Of a stretch of 64,000 nucleotides of DNA, positions 42,727-53,966 are shown piece after piece; position 1 is the stretch's first letter; every line of letters starts with the position of its first letter. The notes below the pieces were generated by a model that did no database searches, was not told the DNA's origin, and saw only the letters and a program-made list of their open reading frames with translations. The stretch is taken from positions 1,371,552 through 1,435,551 of the forward strand of contig BCHH01000005.1 in assembly GCA_001599595.1 (NCBI GenBank), written 5' to 3'. The stretch comes from Beverwykella pulmonaria. Taxonomy: Eukaryota; Ascomycota; Dothideomycetes; Pleosporales; Melanommataceae. A program made the position numbers and the translations under genes.

Positions 42727-44850
42727 CCGTATTTGTTCGCGTAGTGCACGGTTCCTCGTGACGCACGGTTTTCGGATGTTTCGTCCCACAACGTTTGAAG
42801 CTCTACAGGTCTATTATCAACGTAAATTGATGCAATTTTTTGGAGTAGCAATTATAGTAGATATATCTAGGTTTTAAACCTATTTGGGAGAGTTATAGGC
42901 CTGCTCCGGCGACTGCGCGCAGGCGTTGGCGCGGGGGCCTCCACTACCAATGCATCCTCATCCTCCTCCTCCTCATCATCCACCTCATCGCTCTCCTTAA
43001 AATCATCACTAGTACTAGGTGCGGGAGCCTTTTTTTTGCCTTTTTTAGCCAATTGAAGATCCTTTTTGAGTTGCGCGGCTGCTTGCCGGGCGTGCTTTGC
43101 CTCCTCCCTAGAAGCCGCTTTGACCCGCTGCTCATTAAGTCGGATTTCCTTTGCCACTGCCCTTATACGCTTCCTCTCCTCTAACATACGAGCTTTCTCC
43201 TGCTTCTTAGACTCCTTAAGCTTACTTGCTTTATCTTTTTAGAGTTGCTCCGCGAGCTTATTAGCGTCTTTTTGTGCTTAACAATCTTGAGCTTCTTGAA
43301 CTTTATTTAGTGACTAGAAGTGCGCTCTACCATGCTATTTAGACAGGGGTTTGAGTAGGAGCTTTTTGCCACGCTGCTGGCGTTTCTTCTTATTAATTAG
43401 TGCCTCTTTGAGGCGCTTATTTTTATGTTAGAGGAGATTAATGCGCACTGAGATTGTGTGGACTGTCTGACTAAGCACCTGAGCTTGTATATTGCATTTA
43501 TCCTTTACTACTGTACGTAGAAGTCTCTCTATCTTTCTCCAATCTAAAGCGCTAAGCACAGAAGTAGTAGAGTTGCTTAAGGATGGTCGTTCAGCATCTA
43601 TAGAGCTAAAACGTTTAAGAACTGTCTGCGGATTAAATAGGTGTAATCCAACAGTCTCAAAGCTCTTAAGTATAGTTTCCTTCTTAAAAGAGCGTTCCTA
43701 GGCGTGGTTGAACATAGAGAAGAAATCTCTCTTTGTAATACTTGATAGTCCCTGGCATCTATCTATAAAATTGGCCAGCTTGTTTGAGTACGCTGTAGCA
43801 AGAGGTTTGAACATGCAAACATTAAGAGGCTGTAGAGTATAGGTCACATGCGGTGGAAATATAGCCAGGAGAATCTTGTTGTTGTCGCAGTATTGTATAA
43901 ACTTTATTATAATGTGTGATCTATGTCCATCAAGTATTAGAAGCTAGTATGATTGTTGGGCCTTTGCCTTTGTCTCTCTATTAAATACCTGCTCAAGCTA
44001 CGCTATGCTAATGTTGTTGTTTGTCTAGCTGCTTGGAGATAATATAAAAAAGGCCTTATAAACTGCAGGATCAAAGTCCTGTAGCTATGTGTCTTGTATG
44101 TTGCCTAAAACAGCCTAATAAATTAGTGCAGGCACAAGGGCAGTTCCGTCCGCGCAAATACACGCTATTGTGGTTATCCACTCGCGATTTCCATCCTGTA
44201 TTATCTGCTTAATTCCCCCCTCTTTATATTACTACCTAGAGAAGACTCTCTTTATTTTAGACATTACTCTAATTAGGAAGCCCTTCTCATCTATATTGTA
44301 CATGTGCCGCGGCTCAACGTTATATTGTTTGATTTTGGCTCTCAAAAGCTCAAAATATAGGGCGTATTTAAAGGCAGAATTGGCTCGTTTACAGTCGCTA
44401 TCTATGCCAGATGTCCATTAAGATACAAGGTTAATGTCGTGCTTTTTGATGAAGCGAGTAACCCAGGATTTTCCTGCAGGTTTCCCAGCTATTTCTAACG
44501 CGAAATTTTGTATCATTGGCCTTAAAGGCGGTAGTCCTCTTGCGCAAAGTCCATCAATATACTTTATAAGCTCCTTTTCTTGTGTTGGTGTAAGTAAACG
44601 TTGATTTTCATTCTTCTCCGCGCATGAACCCTGCAGCCCTCTGTGGCGCCGCGACAACGTAGATCNATCGCAACCATACTTTTTGGCAATCTGAGTATAA
44701 TTAGGTTTTTCTCCTGGCTTCAGCGACTTCAGGGAATCAAGCGCGACGTCGATTGGTTCCATATTGACAGAGTTATGAGGGTTCAAAGTTGAGTGTATTT
44801 TGGTGTTTGTGTGCGTCACGCGGAACCGTGCACTACGCGAACCAATACGG
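42727..44850 (-). mobile_element. Pogo/Fot1-type DNA transposon (copy 2)
   Basis: TIRs of about 42 bp (CCGTATT-GTTCGCGTAGTGCACGG... through CGTGACGCAC), flanked by TA on both sides (42725-42726 and 44851-44852). 2124 bp. The transposase frame runs on the minus strand. TIR and protein sequences differ from the copy at 18344-20195, so it is another family. Confidence 0.92.
42867..44762 (-). pseudogene. Fot1-type transposase, inactivated by stops
   Basis: One frame from MEPIDVALDSL (44762) to 42867, without frameshift in the parts I checked but with many stops, the first a TAA at 44418-44420. Blocks: HTH (YTQIAKKYGCD then STLSRRHRG), CENP-B-type HTH (KPAGKSWVTRFIKKHDI) and DDE core. The core has first Asp in YNIDEKGF and second in LLILDGH, while the third is changed to Asn (LQPLNVCMF). 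The C-terminus is a Lys/Glu/Ala coiled coil and an acidic patch (43187-42867). RIP-like C-to-T changes explain the stops. One N is at 44666. Confidence 0.9.
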
Positions 44851-44875
44851 TATGGTAATATTTATCTGTACTTTT

Positions 44876-46226
44876 TCATGTGCTTGTGGTAGAACTGGAC
44901 CCGCTTGACATCGGTCTAAGACCAGCAGCCTCTGCCAAATCCCTCTCTCCAGGAACTACTCGCTCACACCAAGAGCACCAGCTCCGGAGCTTACCCGCAA
45001 CCTCACGCTTAAGATACTGAATCGACTGATCTCTTTCATCCTCGTATATCTTTACGCACTCGCCCACACGCACATGCTTTTTCGCTTTCATTTTGAATAC
45101 ACCGCCTATACCTTCAATCTCCTGGGCGTGGTAGCTTGAGCCACTCCATCGTTCTGGAGACTCGTATCCCTCTTGTGTCGCCAGTGATCTTGCGTCGTAG
45201 TCTGTCTCGTGTTCGACGATCTTGGCGGATAGACATCCGGGGCCTCGCCCACAAGGAACGCCTTCGTTTCCTTCGCCGGCGCCGGTCCCAACGCCGCCGA
45301 GATAGTGGCTATACCGTGTTCGCCACGTCCAGGCACGAATGTACATAGTATCCGCTTGTCTCAAATGCTGGCCGCAGGGTTGGCACAGCCAGACCATCGA
45401 GTCGCAAGAACATGGCGTTCTCTCGAAGGCAGAAGCTGTAAAGGCTCGCGGATTATCGCTGTTCAAGAGGGCGGGTCGTGAATTTGGGGACGCAGGTGGC
45501 GATGGTGTACCAGTTGGCGTGGGAGCAATTTGCCGAGGGTCTGTGAGGAGTTGTAACGGCGCCTTAGAGCATGTGCGGCATAGACGTCGATGCCGGACTT
45601 GCAGGGCGGAATGCTTCGGGGGCTTGATGGTGCAGTTCTAGTCGGTTGTCAGCACTGATCTTTGTTGCTAACGCTAGGAGGAACATACCCGACAGATAAC
45701 GGTTCCGCAGCGTCGACACTCAGCAACCATATCCCGCGCACACCTGCCGATCCTCCCGCTCGTCAATTGCCTGCCAGAGGAGCTGGACTGCGACCCCGGC
45801 CGCGGGATGGAGGCGCCCACATTGGCGTTGTCGAACTCACAATGCAGCGAGTTCTTGACAAGCTGGTCGCGATACTCGAGTAGATTAGCGCGGAACTGAC
45901 GACAGGTGCGCGAAAGATCGTGCAACGTGTTGAGATCCAGCTGGCTGGCAAGTTGGCTGGCTATCCTGTTCCGTTGATGTGGTTAGCAGGCATCGAGCAC
46001 GGAGCCAAGTCCTTGCTGTGGTTCAGGCTCACGGATAACAGCTCAAGGCGGCTGAAAATCCATTGACGTTGGGATTTGGCCTCGCGGCCTCGGCCTCTAT
46101 CTTCTTTCCATTTTCGGTCGCAGCAGCAACGAGCGAGTGGTGCAGTGGCTTCACGTTGGGGAAACCAGGCGCGGAGGAGGTGTGGGCCGTGGGTTGTTCG
46201 TCGTCAAGGTCAACTATGACCGCCAT
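44876..46226 (-). CDS. F-box protein with Cys-rich zinc-binding-like motifs
   Basis: Three exons, 46033-46226, 45689-45965 and 44876-45637, giving 410 aa; introns are GT..AG (first with a GCTAAC branch) and frame-exact. After a disordered N-terminus comes an F-box-like helix set (QLDLNTLHDLSRTCRQFRAN, about residues 72-91). Then Cys pairs CARDMVAECRRCGTVICR joined by splicing to NCTIKPP. Later Cys clusters (CRTC; PCSCDSMVWLCQPCGQ; CGRGPGC) and a final CSWCERVVP probably bind zinc. This is an ordinary family of filamentous ascomycetes, thought to be a ubiquitin-ligase adaptor; the substrate is unknown. It lies 26 bp from the Fot1 element at its 3' end. Confidence 0.78.
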
Positions 46227-46664
46227 CGTGGGGAGCTACAGTCAGAGCCTGCTGCATTGACACCAAACGAGGTGTGGGAGCGAGCAGAAGCGTGAGGCGT
46301 AGAAGGAGCGAAGTGATGATGACGATGTTCAGCCGATGGTGGCTTTGTTCGTGGCGGGGCATTTTCCTTGGCATCGGAGATCAACGGCGTGGTTGTTTCT
46401 TCCAGACAACATTCTAATGGCCATCTTACACGCTCCATAGTCATCTCGCTTTTTGCTCGGACCAAGATTTGCTTACTTCACACCTAAGAGCGTTCACTAG
46501 TCTTCCATTATTTCACACGATGCCAAAGTTGGTCTTATAAGTTTATCACTGCATTTCATCTATCACAAACTCTTATGCTCAGGGTACTGAGAAGCTGGAT
46601 CGTAGACCAAGAGCTTACAGCTCTCACGTCTTCACCTCCCTCACTTATTTAGCAAACCGGCCAT
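46227..46664. other. Intergenic
   Basis: No gene recognised between the F-box gene and the GH115 gene. Confidence 0.5.
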
Positions 46665-49600
46665 CTACCCCAAAATTCTCGTCTCCGGTGGTCCTAAATA
46701 ACTATCCCTCACGCCGCCAACGTCCAATACCACCTTCTCCAAATAAACCTCTGGACTATTAACACTCCACCTTAGCGTATGCTCGCCCTTTCCCACCGCC
46801 CCAAACCCCACCTTCTTCGTCCACACCTGATTTGTAATCTCCCCCATCCACTCTGGCGGCACATCTCCTGCGTTCTTCGGATCGCCGAGCACACGCACGA
46901 AGTTTTGCGGCGCATCATCAAGGGTGAGTGAGAATTTTGTGAGGAGCAGGGGGTCCGTGTCCAGGTATGCGTTTATGTAAATAGTTGCGTTGAGGGAGGG
47001 ACAATCACTAAAGAGATAGATGGTGTAATAGACGTACGCAGAGGTAGAGGCGGAAGGTGAGGAGCGGGATGAGAGGTAGGGACGCAGGGCGAGGGAGCCG
47101 GATTCGCTGCGCGTGCCGAGGTAGGGGATGGATGTGAAGGCTACTGTGGTGTTTTGATCTTGTCTTTTGTTCATTTTATAGAGTGTGGAGTTTGCGGACG
47201 GCGACAGGGGGAAGGAATGCTGGAAGTGCGGCGCTTCGATAGATATCATACCCGCTGTTTCGGGGAAACCTTTGAAGCCATCTGGAACACGGTGGCTCTG
47301 AACTGGGATACGTATCAGGTCGAAATAAGGATACGGAGATGGCTCGGAGGTGACACCGACTTTGACTGTGTCATTGAAACCTTCAGGGACCTTCTCCCAG
47401 TCGATTGTTACATTTAGTCGCTGATCGTACTGCTCCTGAGACAAAGTCCCCGAGGTGGGAGTAATCGAGAGCCAATCCACGGGAATCACGTCCAGTTGCC
47501 AGTGAATAGGAACACGATAATCACCTCGCATGAAAAGATCCACGGTCCGTACAGCCGGTCCGTAGGGATCCATAACGGGTAGCGTCGCTCCATACCCAAC
47601 TGTGGGCATCGACGCGTCAATTGACTCTGCCCAGCGACCTTGGTTCAAAGGACTCGTAGACCCTTCCGCATAGATTCCCAAATTCCCTTGAGAAAACTGC
47701 ATGTTCTGACGCAGCTGGACGAAAGACAGATTGGCCGCCATATCTCGTGATGGGTTCGCCCAGTTTCGCGGCTGCTCCGTGACAGCATCAATTTTAGCCT
47801 GCGACATGATGTTCGCCCACTTGCCGCCGAGCAGCGCATCGAAGCCTTCAATGAGATCATAATCATAGTCGAAGTTTGTTAGAACTTGCTGGGCTACTGT
47901 GTTGGCGGAATTGCGACGCTCCATCGCGGATTGGTGGTTTCGACCGATGCCAATGTTGATGGCGTAGTAGTTCGCGCCAGATACAATGGGGTAGAAGAGT
48001 AGCTGGTAGAATGCAGGCTTCAATTCTTCGGAAAGTTTGGCGTACAGCGCCTTCGTTTGATCGGCGAGCGTCGTCCAACGCGCCAGGATTCTTTCAGCCT
48101 CGTGATAGTTTAGGATAGAGTATGTTCCCGGATGCACCATCTCAAATCTCCGCATGCCTATTAGATGGCTAAACTCTCAAAGAAGCGTAGCAATCTCCTC
48201 GATATGATCGGTACCAAATTCACGCTCGGCGTATAGCTGAAGGTAGGTGGGTATCGTATCGAATCCAAATCTCGACGCATTCCAAGCAATGTCCATGGCG
48301 AAATTCAGCGGAAGCTCCATGGGTTTGATGTCACCAACATTGATCACCCATATCTGGTTCGCGTTTCGCAGGTACGCGTGGGTTAACTCCTTCAAAATTT
48401 TGGGCTGCAATCCAGTCGAGTCAGCAATTGAAGGCACTGGAAGAGTGAAGGCGCACAAACCAAATTGTTGCTGTTGGACCACTTGTACGACTTCGGAGAC
48501 CCAAAATACTCATAATGAAAGTATACTCCAATCCCTCCCTCTCTTTCGCTCTCGTTCCCGGTAGGAAGCCTCTGAATCTGGCCATGGTTGTCATCCGGCA
48601 TGATGAGAGTGACATCGTCCGGAGGATTTAAGCCTGCGGCGTAATAGGTTGCTACCTCCTTGTAGATAGTCCAGACCTCTAATTTCTAGTTAGTGCATTT
48701 CCTCTCGATTCTCGATTCTGTGTCTGTATGGGCTTCTTACGGTTAACCTTCTCATCCCCGAAGTACTTCTTAAAAATCCCCCTCTCAACCTCAAACACCT
48801 CCCTCAAAATTTCAATCGCATTCGCCCCCTCAAGCGCTGAATCCCCCGGTCCTCGCATCCCCAATGTAACATAACTCTCATTCCGTCCCATCCTCCTGAT
48901 TCCCCCATCCATGAACCTCGTTACATTCTCCTTATTCAACGTCCAATCCCAGAGTCCCGTTTCCGTCTCGTTCCACTCATTAGTTGCGCGCTGCATCGGT
49001 TCATGATGACTCGTCGATACGACTATCCCGTAGTCATCGGCGAGTTGCATATTTCCAGGATCATCAGTGAAGAAAATATTGCCCGGTGGTGGCGTCCAGG
49101 ACTTCCACATTGCAGGCCAGAGATAGTTTGCTTTAAGACGGAGGAGCAGGTCGAAGACGTGGGCATAGAATTCGGTGTCGAGCGGGTAGTAGGTGCTGTT
49201 GTGTTGTTTGGCCCACCATGTTGTGAGCGCGGGTTCTTCGTCGTTGATGAAGAGACCTCGGTATTTGACGGTAGGTGGGCCATGGATGGTAGTTATAGGA
49301 TGCGCGTAGATTGCTGAGTGCTTCTTTGAGGGTACATCGGCGAACCAGTGGTACCTGCAAAACACAGTCAGTGTCATACTTTGCATGGAATTTGGCGGTC
49401 ACTGCCGTACGGGGACTGTCCACATTGCTCTGCGAGTGTGTGAATGCCAAAGATTGTACCTCTTTTGTCACTTCCAGCTATTACGAGTGCTCTTTCCACG
49501 CCGGGCAGCGGATTCGCCACCAACGATGTCTTGAACGTCTCCCAGCCCTGGATCTCGGATGTATCGATGACACTATTGATTGCCAGTCGTCTGATTAATG

Positions 49601-49910
49601 AGGAATTGGCAGATCCTATGAAGATTGCGCTCTTCAGTGGCGAGAATGTAGAGTTACTGTGCTCAGTACTATTCGCCGTAATATTTCGAAGTTTAGGCGC
49701 AACGCCAGTTATTTGTTCGAGATCGTTGACCAAGCTCTTTGCTGCAATGTGTACACCGATGAAATCATCTGAAGCTACAAGAATAGTAGTAGCGACAATA
49801 TTTAGCGACCCATTGCTCGGAGTAAAGCCGATAAAAGCTTCCTCGAGAAGACCAGAGGCATTATGTGAGAAAAGACACGCGACCCCGATGGCAATGAGGG
49901 TGGAACGCAT
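46665..49910 (-). pseudogene. GH115 xylan alpha-1,2-glucuronidase, one in-frame stop
   Basis: Secreted enzyme that removes (methyl)glucuronic acid from xylan. Exons 49411-49910, 48741-49354, 48461-48678 and 46665-48404 join frame-exactly to 1024 codons, the usual GH115 size. Signal peptide MRSTLIAIGVACLFSHNASG (an upstream Met at 49934 is also possible). Family blocks: GSDKRGTIFGIHTLAEQCG; YRGLFINDEEPALTTWW; KANYLWPAMW; STSHHEPMQR; VYFHYEYFGSPKSYKW; NANQIWVINVGDIKP. The C-terminal beta domain runs to ETRILG. The only damage is a TGA at 48177-48179 between EEIATLL and EFSHLIGMRRFE, where CGA (Arg) is expected. A 57-nt GTACCG..TAG stretch could in theory be spliced out in frame, but it would delete a conserved region. 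Scored as a probable recent pseudogene. Confidence 0.85.
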
Positions 49911-50464
49911 AGCGATGCAAAAGAGGGTCTCCAATTGAGGGGAAAGGAGCGGACAGCCAGTTACTTAACATTGTTAGAATTAAGATGTTGAAAAGAAGCT
50001 CTCGCCGGGTACCGTTAAATGAAGATGGCGATCCCAGGCGGATAAATGCCCCGTTGGCGTGGAAAATCTACTTCATATTGAGCGAAAATCTTGGCTCAAT
50101 TCAGGCACGATATATCTACTATATCGCACCAAGATCTAATAAATGGACAGGTATTGATCTTGGTAACTCGTTTACCGAGTTGCCGGCTCATGCGAGATCT
50201 CGTCATGATTACGACCAAAACACTCCATAGGACTCATACACAAACTTCGCGTTCCTCTTTCCCAATGTAATGTCCAAGGTACAATGCCCCATCTATTATC
50301 GCCTCGATAGAGTTACTATCGGGGTCGTTGTCATTTAGCGTAAATCCAGCCTTCGTTCTCGAAGCCTTTTGACAACGTTAAATTTACGTATGGCCGACAA
50401 AGGCTGCCTGAAACTTCCTATTCATGCGATCAACGCATTATAACTTCTTACCGCTCTGTCCCAA
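49911..50464. other. 5' region of the GH115 gene
   Basis: No gene recognised; ends at a solo LTR. Confidence 0.5.
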
Positions 50465-50597
50465 TGTAAGCCGAGGACACCATAATGTCACGTGGACATG
50501 CCACTGACTAATCAGTCCGTCACATATATATATCAGCTGTACATACATCACATACAATACACATCTTGACACCTCTTCCTCCGCCCTCCAGCTTACA
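50465..50597. mobile_element. Solo LTR, family B
   Basis: TGTAAGC...GCTTACA inverted ends, 133 bp, perfect 5-bp duplication CCCAA (50460-50464 and 50598-50602). Homologous to the interrupted copy at 20919-21566. Confidence 0.9.
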
Positions 50598-52319
50598 CCC
50601 AAAGGTTGATTTGGAGTGGCCTGAAGTGTAGCGTGCCATGCAGCTTCCCTCTCCAAACCACCTCCGCGCACCTTGTGTAACTTCACTTAGCCACTTATTC
50701 TTCAGCAGCCAATCCAGCCTTATTTTTAGGATCCGTGAAAGCCTCCACCAGGACCTCGCCCGCGACCAAAACACGACTCCCCTAACGAATTACAGACGCC
50801 GAACTTGAGGGATGACAAGGCCGAGGCACACGAGAAAATTTCTGATGAAGAGTTTGCAGATGCGATGCTTGCCGGTTTGAAAGAGGCCGGCGTGCCCTCT
50901 CTGGAAGAACGAAAGAGTGGCGATGAAAGGGACACCAAGCGGCCCGACGACGAAGTCGTCCAAGCTGCACTCGTGTTTGAAGGAATGACGAAGAACAAGG
51001 ACGCCGCGCTAAGCACGCGCGAGGGCCATGCGAATCTATAAGGACGAGAGAGGCACCTATCACTCATACCCAGCTCGTATAGACTCAGCACACTCCACAG
51101 AACCGACCTACTCTCCCGCTAGTATACTGCTTCCGTCATCACCATACAGCTCCAAGTTCAAACTTCTTAGTGCACCGTGTCTTCTCCCCAAACTACCACC
51201 TCTCAAGGAAGCCGATCATGTGCGGTTCAAGGACCCTATAACATGAGCTGTTCGGTAAGTTCGCTGAGACGGAGAAGGCGAAATATAAGAAGATGAATTT
51301 GGAGCATACATATTGCCTCCGGGGTTTGAAAGACACGGAATTTGAAGATGTGGGGTTACCGCTGACTTAGAAAGAATGGGGAAAAAGAGAATTTGGCGAG
51401 TGAGAGGGTAGAGTGCGATATTTTAGGAAAAGGTGGGAGGGTTGTGGAAGAGAAAAGAGATGTGGCGATCAGGAGACGATTGAAGAATGGCTAGTTGAAG
51501 GTCTGGATCTCAAATAGGGTAGGGTTGCCAATACCGTCACGTTTGCCGTCTCTGAGGAAAAGAAAGTGTGATACGGTTGCAACTACGGATGGATGTCACT
51601 AGCGATCGGAGTTGAGGCTCCTCAGAGCTTCGGATACGAAAAGGTGAAGGCAAGATGCGGACGCTTTATGGGCAAACAAAGCGTCATAATCTACCGCGTG
51701 GTTGAGAATGATGGGAAGCAAATAGATCCCGAATATCCTGCGTGAGATAGACAGATTGAATTTGTCACTACGCTTCCTGCGAGACCAAGGAATTGGTATG
51801 AAAGGTCGAACAATGAATTTGGTAAGTAAACAGCGATAACCATTCAAGGTTGGCCCGAAGAGCGGACAGAATTCACCACGAAAGAAGTTGGGGAGGAGAA
51901 AGCAGCATGAGGCATGATGTGAAAATATCCAACAATCGAACAGGCAGCCTACCGACGTATCGCCGCGAATTTTCGTTTAGAGCTGCAAGATGTCGTCAGG
52001 AAGAAAGAGCCAATTCGAGGATAGAATTGATGAGCAGAGAAAGATGATGTCCAACCAACGAAGAACGGGAAAAACCGTTCCTGACGATAGTGGCGTTTTC
52101 CTGCATCCAGCCAATAATTGCGTGCTTTTCCCCCTCCGTGACGAGAACTACGCGCAAAAAGCAAGCCCACCCCTGTATACATATCCACCTAGGGCCAAGG
52201 GAAAAGGACCCCACCCATCAGTCAAGGGTTCCTCCACCCATCCCCTCCAATCCTCACTCCCCCAATCATACCTATCTATCTCGAGTGTCTTGTAAGAACC
52301 AATCTTGGTGTAACTCACC
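50598..52319. other. Intergenic with weak gene-like fragments; promoter of the PIN-like gene
   Basis: A + strand frame at 50805-51041 (helical, acidic: EKISDEEFADAMLAGLKEAG) and a short one near 51240-51370 (FGKFAETEKAKYKKMNLE) look like pieces of one decayed gene that I cannot name. The last 300 bp before 52320 are pyrimidine-rich, as in fungal promoters. Confidence 0.4.
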
Positions 52320-53720
52320 ATGACCTCCGGCCTCCTAGCGTCGTTTGTCTCCGCCATCCAGGCCTCGTTATCGGTTCTGCTGGTCATCTCATATGGCGCA
52401 ATATCTGCATACTTCGGGTTCCTGGACTCGAAGACCGGAAAGACGATATCGAAGATCTGTGTAAAACTCTTTTTGCCGCTGCTGCTACTCACCAAAATCG
52501 GCTCGGAATTGCATCCTGGCTCCGCGCACCGCTATGCGCTCATCCTCCTATGGGCATTTGTGTGCCATCTCATTTCCTTCCTGATAGGCATCGCCGCCCA
52601 TTTGGCGTTTGGGATGCCGGACTGGATTACAGCCGCCATCATGTTTAATAATACGACGAGTTATCCGTTGCTGTTGATCATGAGTCTGGACGAAACAGGG
52701 ATTTTGAAAGATTTAATTGTTACGGATGAAAGCACACGCGCCGCTATCGAGCGAGCAAAGAGCTATTTTCTCGTCTTCGCGACCATCAGTTCATGCTTGA
52801 CTTTTGCGGTGGGGCCACGATTGATCGATACCGAGCACGCGCCCGAAGACAGTAAGCCTCTTGGGTCTGAATCGTTCAAGGGAGATACGATTGCTGAGGA
52901 GGAGACAGGCAGTTTGGACTCGGATGTGGAAACTGGGAATGGTAATGGCACTGCGTCGTCCTCGGAACCTACAGAGAATACGGGATTACTAAGTGTACCG
53001 GCTCCTCGATACCACCATCGGCACGCCTCCGTCACATCGATAACGTTCTTCCCGTCGAAGCCCAAATTTGCGACAGACACCCGGAGGCCTGTATATATCA
53101 CGCGCCCGCACTGGAGCGACCTCTCGCCGCGGACGAAGTGGTGGCTGCTCTTCTTCTACGATTTCTTGAACGCACCGCTGCTTGGGGCTGTCTTGGGAGC
53201 GATTATCGGGCTTACGCCGCCGTTGCATAGAGCTTTTTTCAACGATACATATGAAGGCGGGGTGTTTACTGCGTGGCTGACTGAGAGCTGGAAGAATGTC
53301 GGCGGACTATTCGTCCCCCTGCCCCTTATCGTTGCGGGGATATCGCTATTTACGAGTTACCAAGAGTCACGGCGCAGCTCCACGTCTACCTCGCCAACGC
53401 ATGATAACCTTCCTGTTCTAACGACACTGTTCATTCTGGTCATCCGGTTTGTGATATGGCCGGTTGCTAGCATTGGGACGATATACTATTTAGCATCACA
53501 CACCAGGTTTTTAGGAGACGACCCGATGCTGTGGTTTGCAATGATGTTGATGCCGACAGGGCCGCCGGCGATGAAGTTGATTACTATGGTGCAGGTAAGC
53601 GATGCAGGGCCAGAGGATGAGAGGAGGATTGCGAAGATCTTGACTGTAAGTTATATTATTAGTCCGGTATTGGCGTTTACTGTCGTTGGGGCTTTGAGAG
53701 CAAGTCAGGCGGCTATTTGA
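52320..53720 (+). CDS. Auxin-efflux-carrier family (PIN-like) membrane transporter
   Basis: Single-exon, 466 aa, complete. Five N-terminal helices (VSAIQASLSVLLVISYGAIS; ICVKLFLPLLLLTKIG; YALILLWAFVCHLISFLIG; the MFNNTTSYPLLLIMSL segment; YFLVFATISSCLTFAVG). The NNTTSYPL region is the family's conserved Asn/Pro motif. An acidic, Ser-rich cytosolic loop of about 110 residues separates these from five C-terminal helices (FLNAPLLGAVLGAIIG to MMLMPTGPPAMKLI to VSYIISPVLAFTVV). The fungal members are membrane proteins of the ER or plasma membrane; the substrate is unknown. The start at 52320 is the first Met and follows a good context. Confidence 0.9.
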   Translation: MTSGLLASFVSAIQASLSVLLVISYGAISAYFGFLDSKTGKTISKICVKLFLPLLLLTKIGSELHPGSAHRYALILLWAFVCHLISFLIGIAAHLAFGMPDWITAAIMFNNTTSYPLLLIMSLDETGILKDLIVTDESTRAAIERAKSYFLVFATISSCLTFAVGPRLIDTEHAPEDSKPLGSESFKGDTIAEEETGSLDSDVETGNGNGTASSSEPTENTGLLSVPAPRYHHRHASVTSITFFPSKPKFATDTRRPVYITRPHWSDLSPRTKWWLLFFYDFLNAPLLGAVLGAIIGLTPPLHRAFFNDTYEGGVFTAWLTESWKNVGGLFVPLPLIVAGISLFTSYQESRRSSTSTSPTHDNLPVLTTLFILVIRFVIWPVASIGTIYYLASHTRFLGDDPMLWFAMMLMPTGPPAMKLITMVQVSDAGPEDERRIAKILTVSYIISPVLAFTVVGALRASQAAI

Positions 53721-53966
53721 GAGGGGATAGGATTTGGAAGTGGATATGTTGTAAGACGCAAAGAAGAATGTTAATGTGGGAAGTTAGTGTAAGGCCTGGA
53801 TAGATTTGTGCATTCAATCTGCCCTTCAGCGTTGCGGTTGATCCAGCGCGGATTTAAATAGATTATATTTATGTGGACCAAATATGCACAGATCTCAATG
53901 GCGTAGATTGCTCCAAGATGTCAATCCGGCGCCGTAGCCAGTACAGCATTATACACTCTTCCCTCC

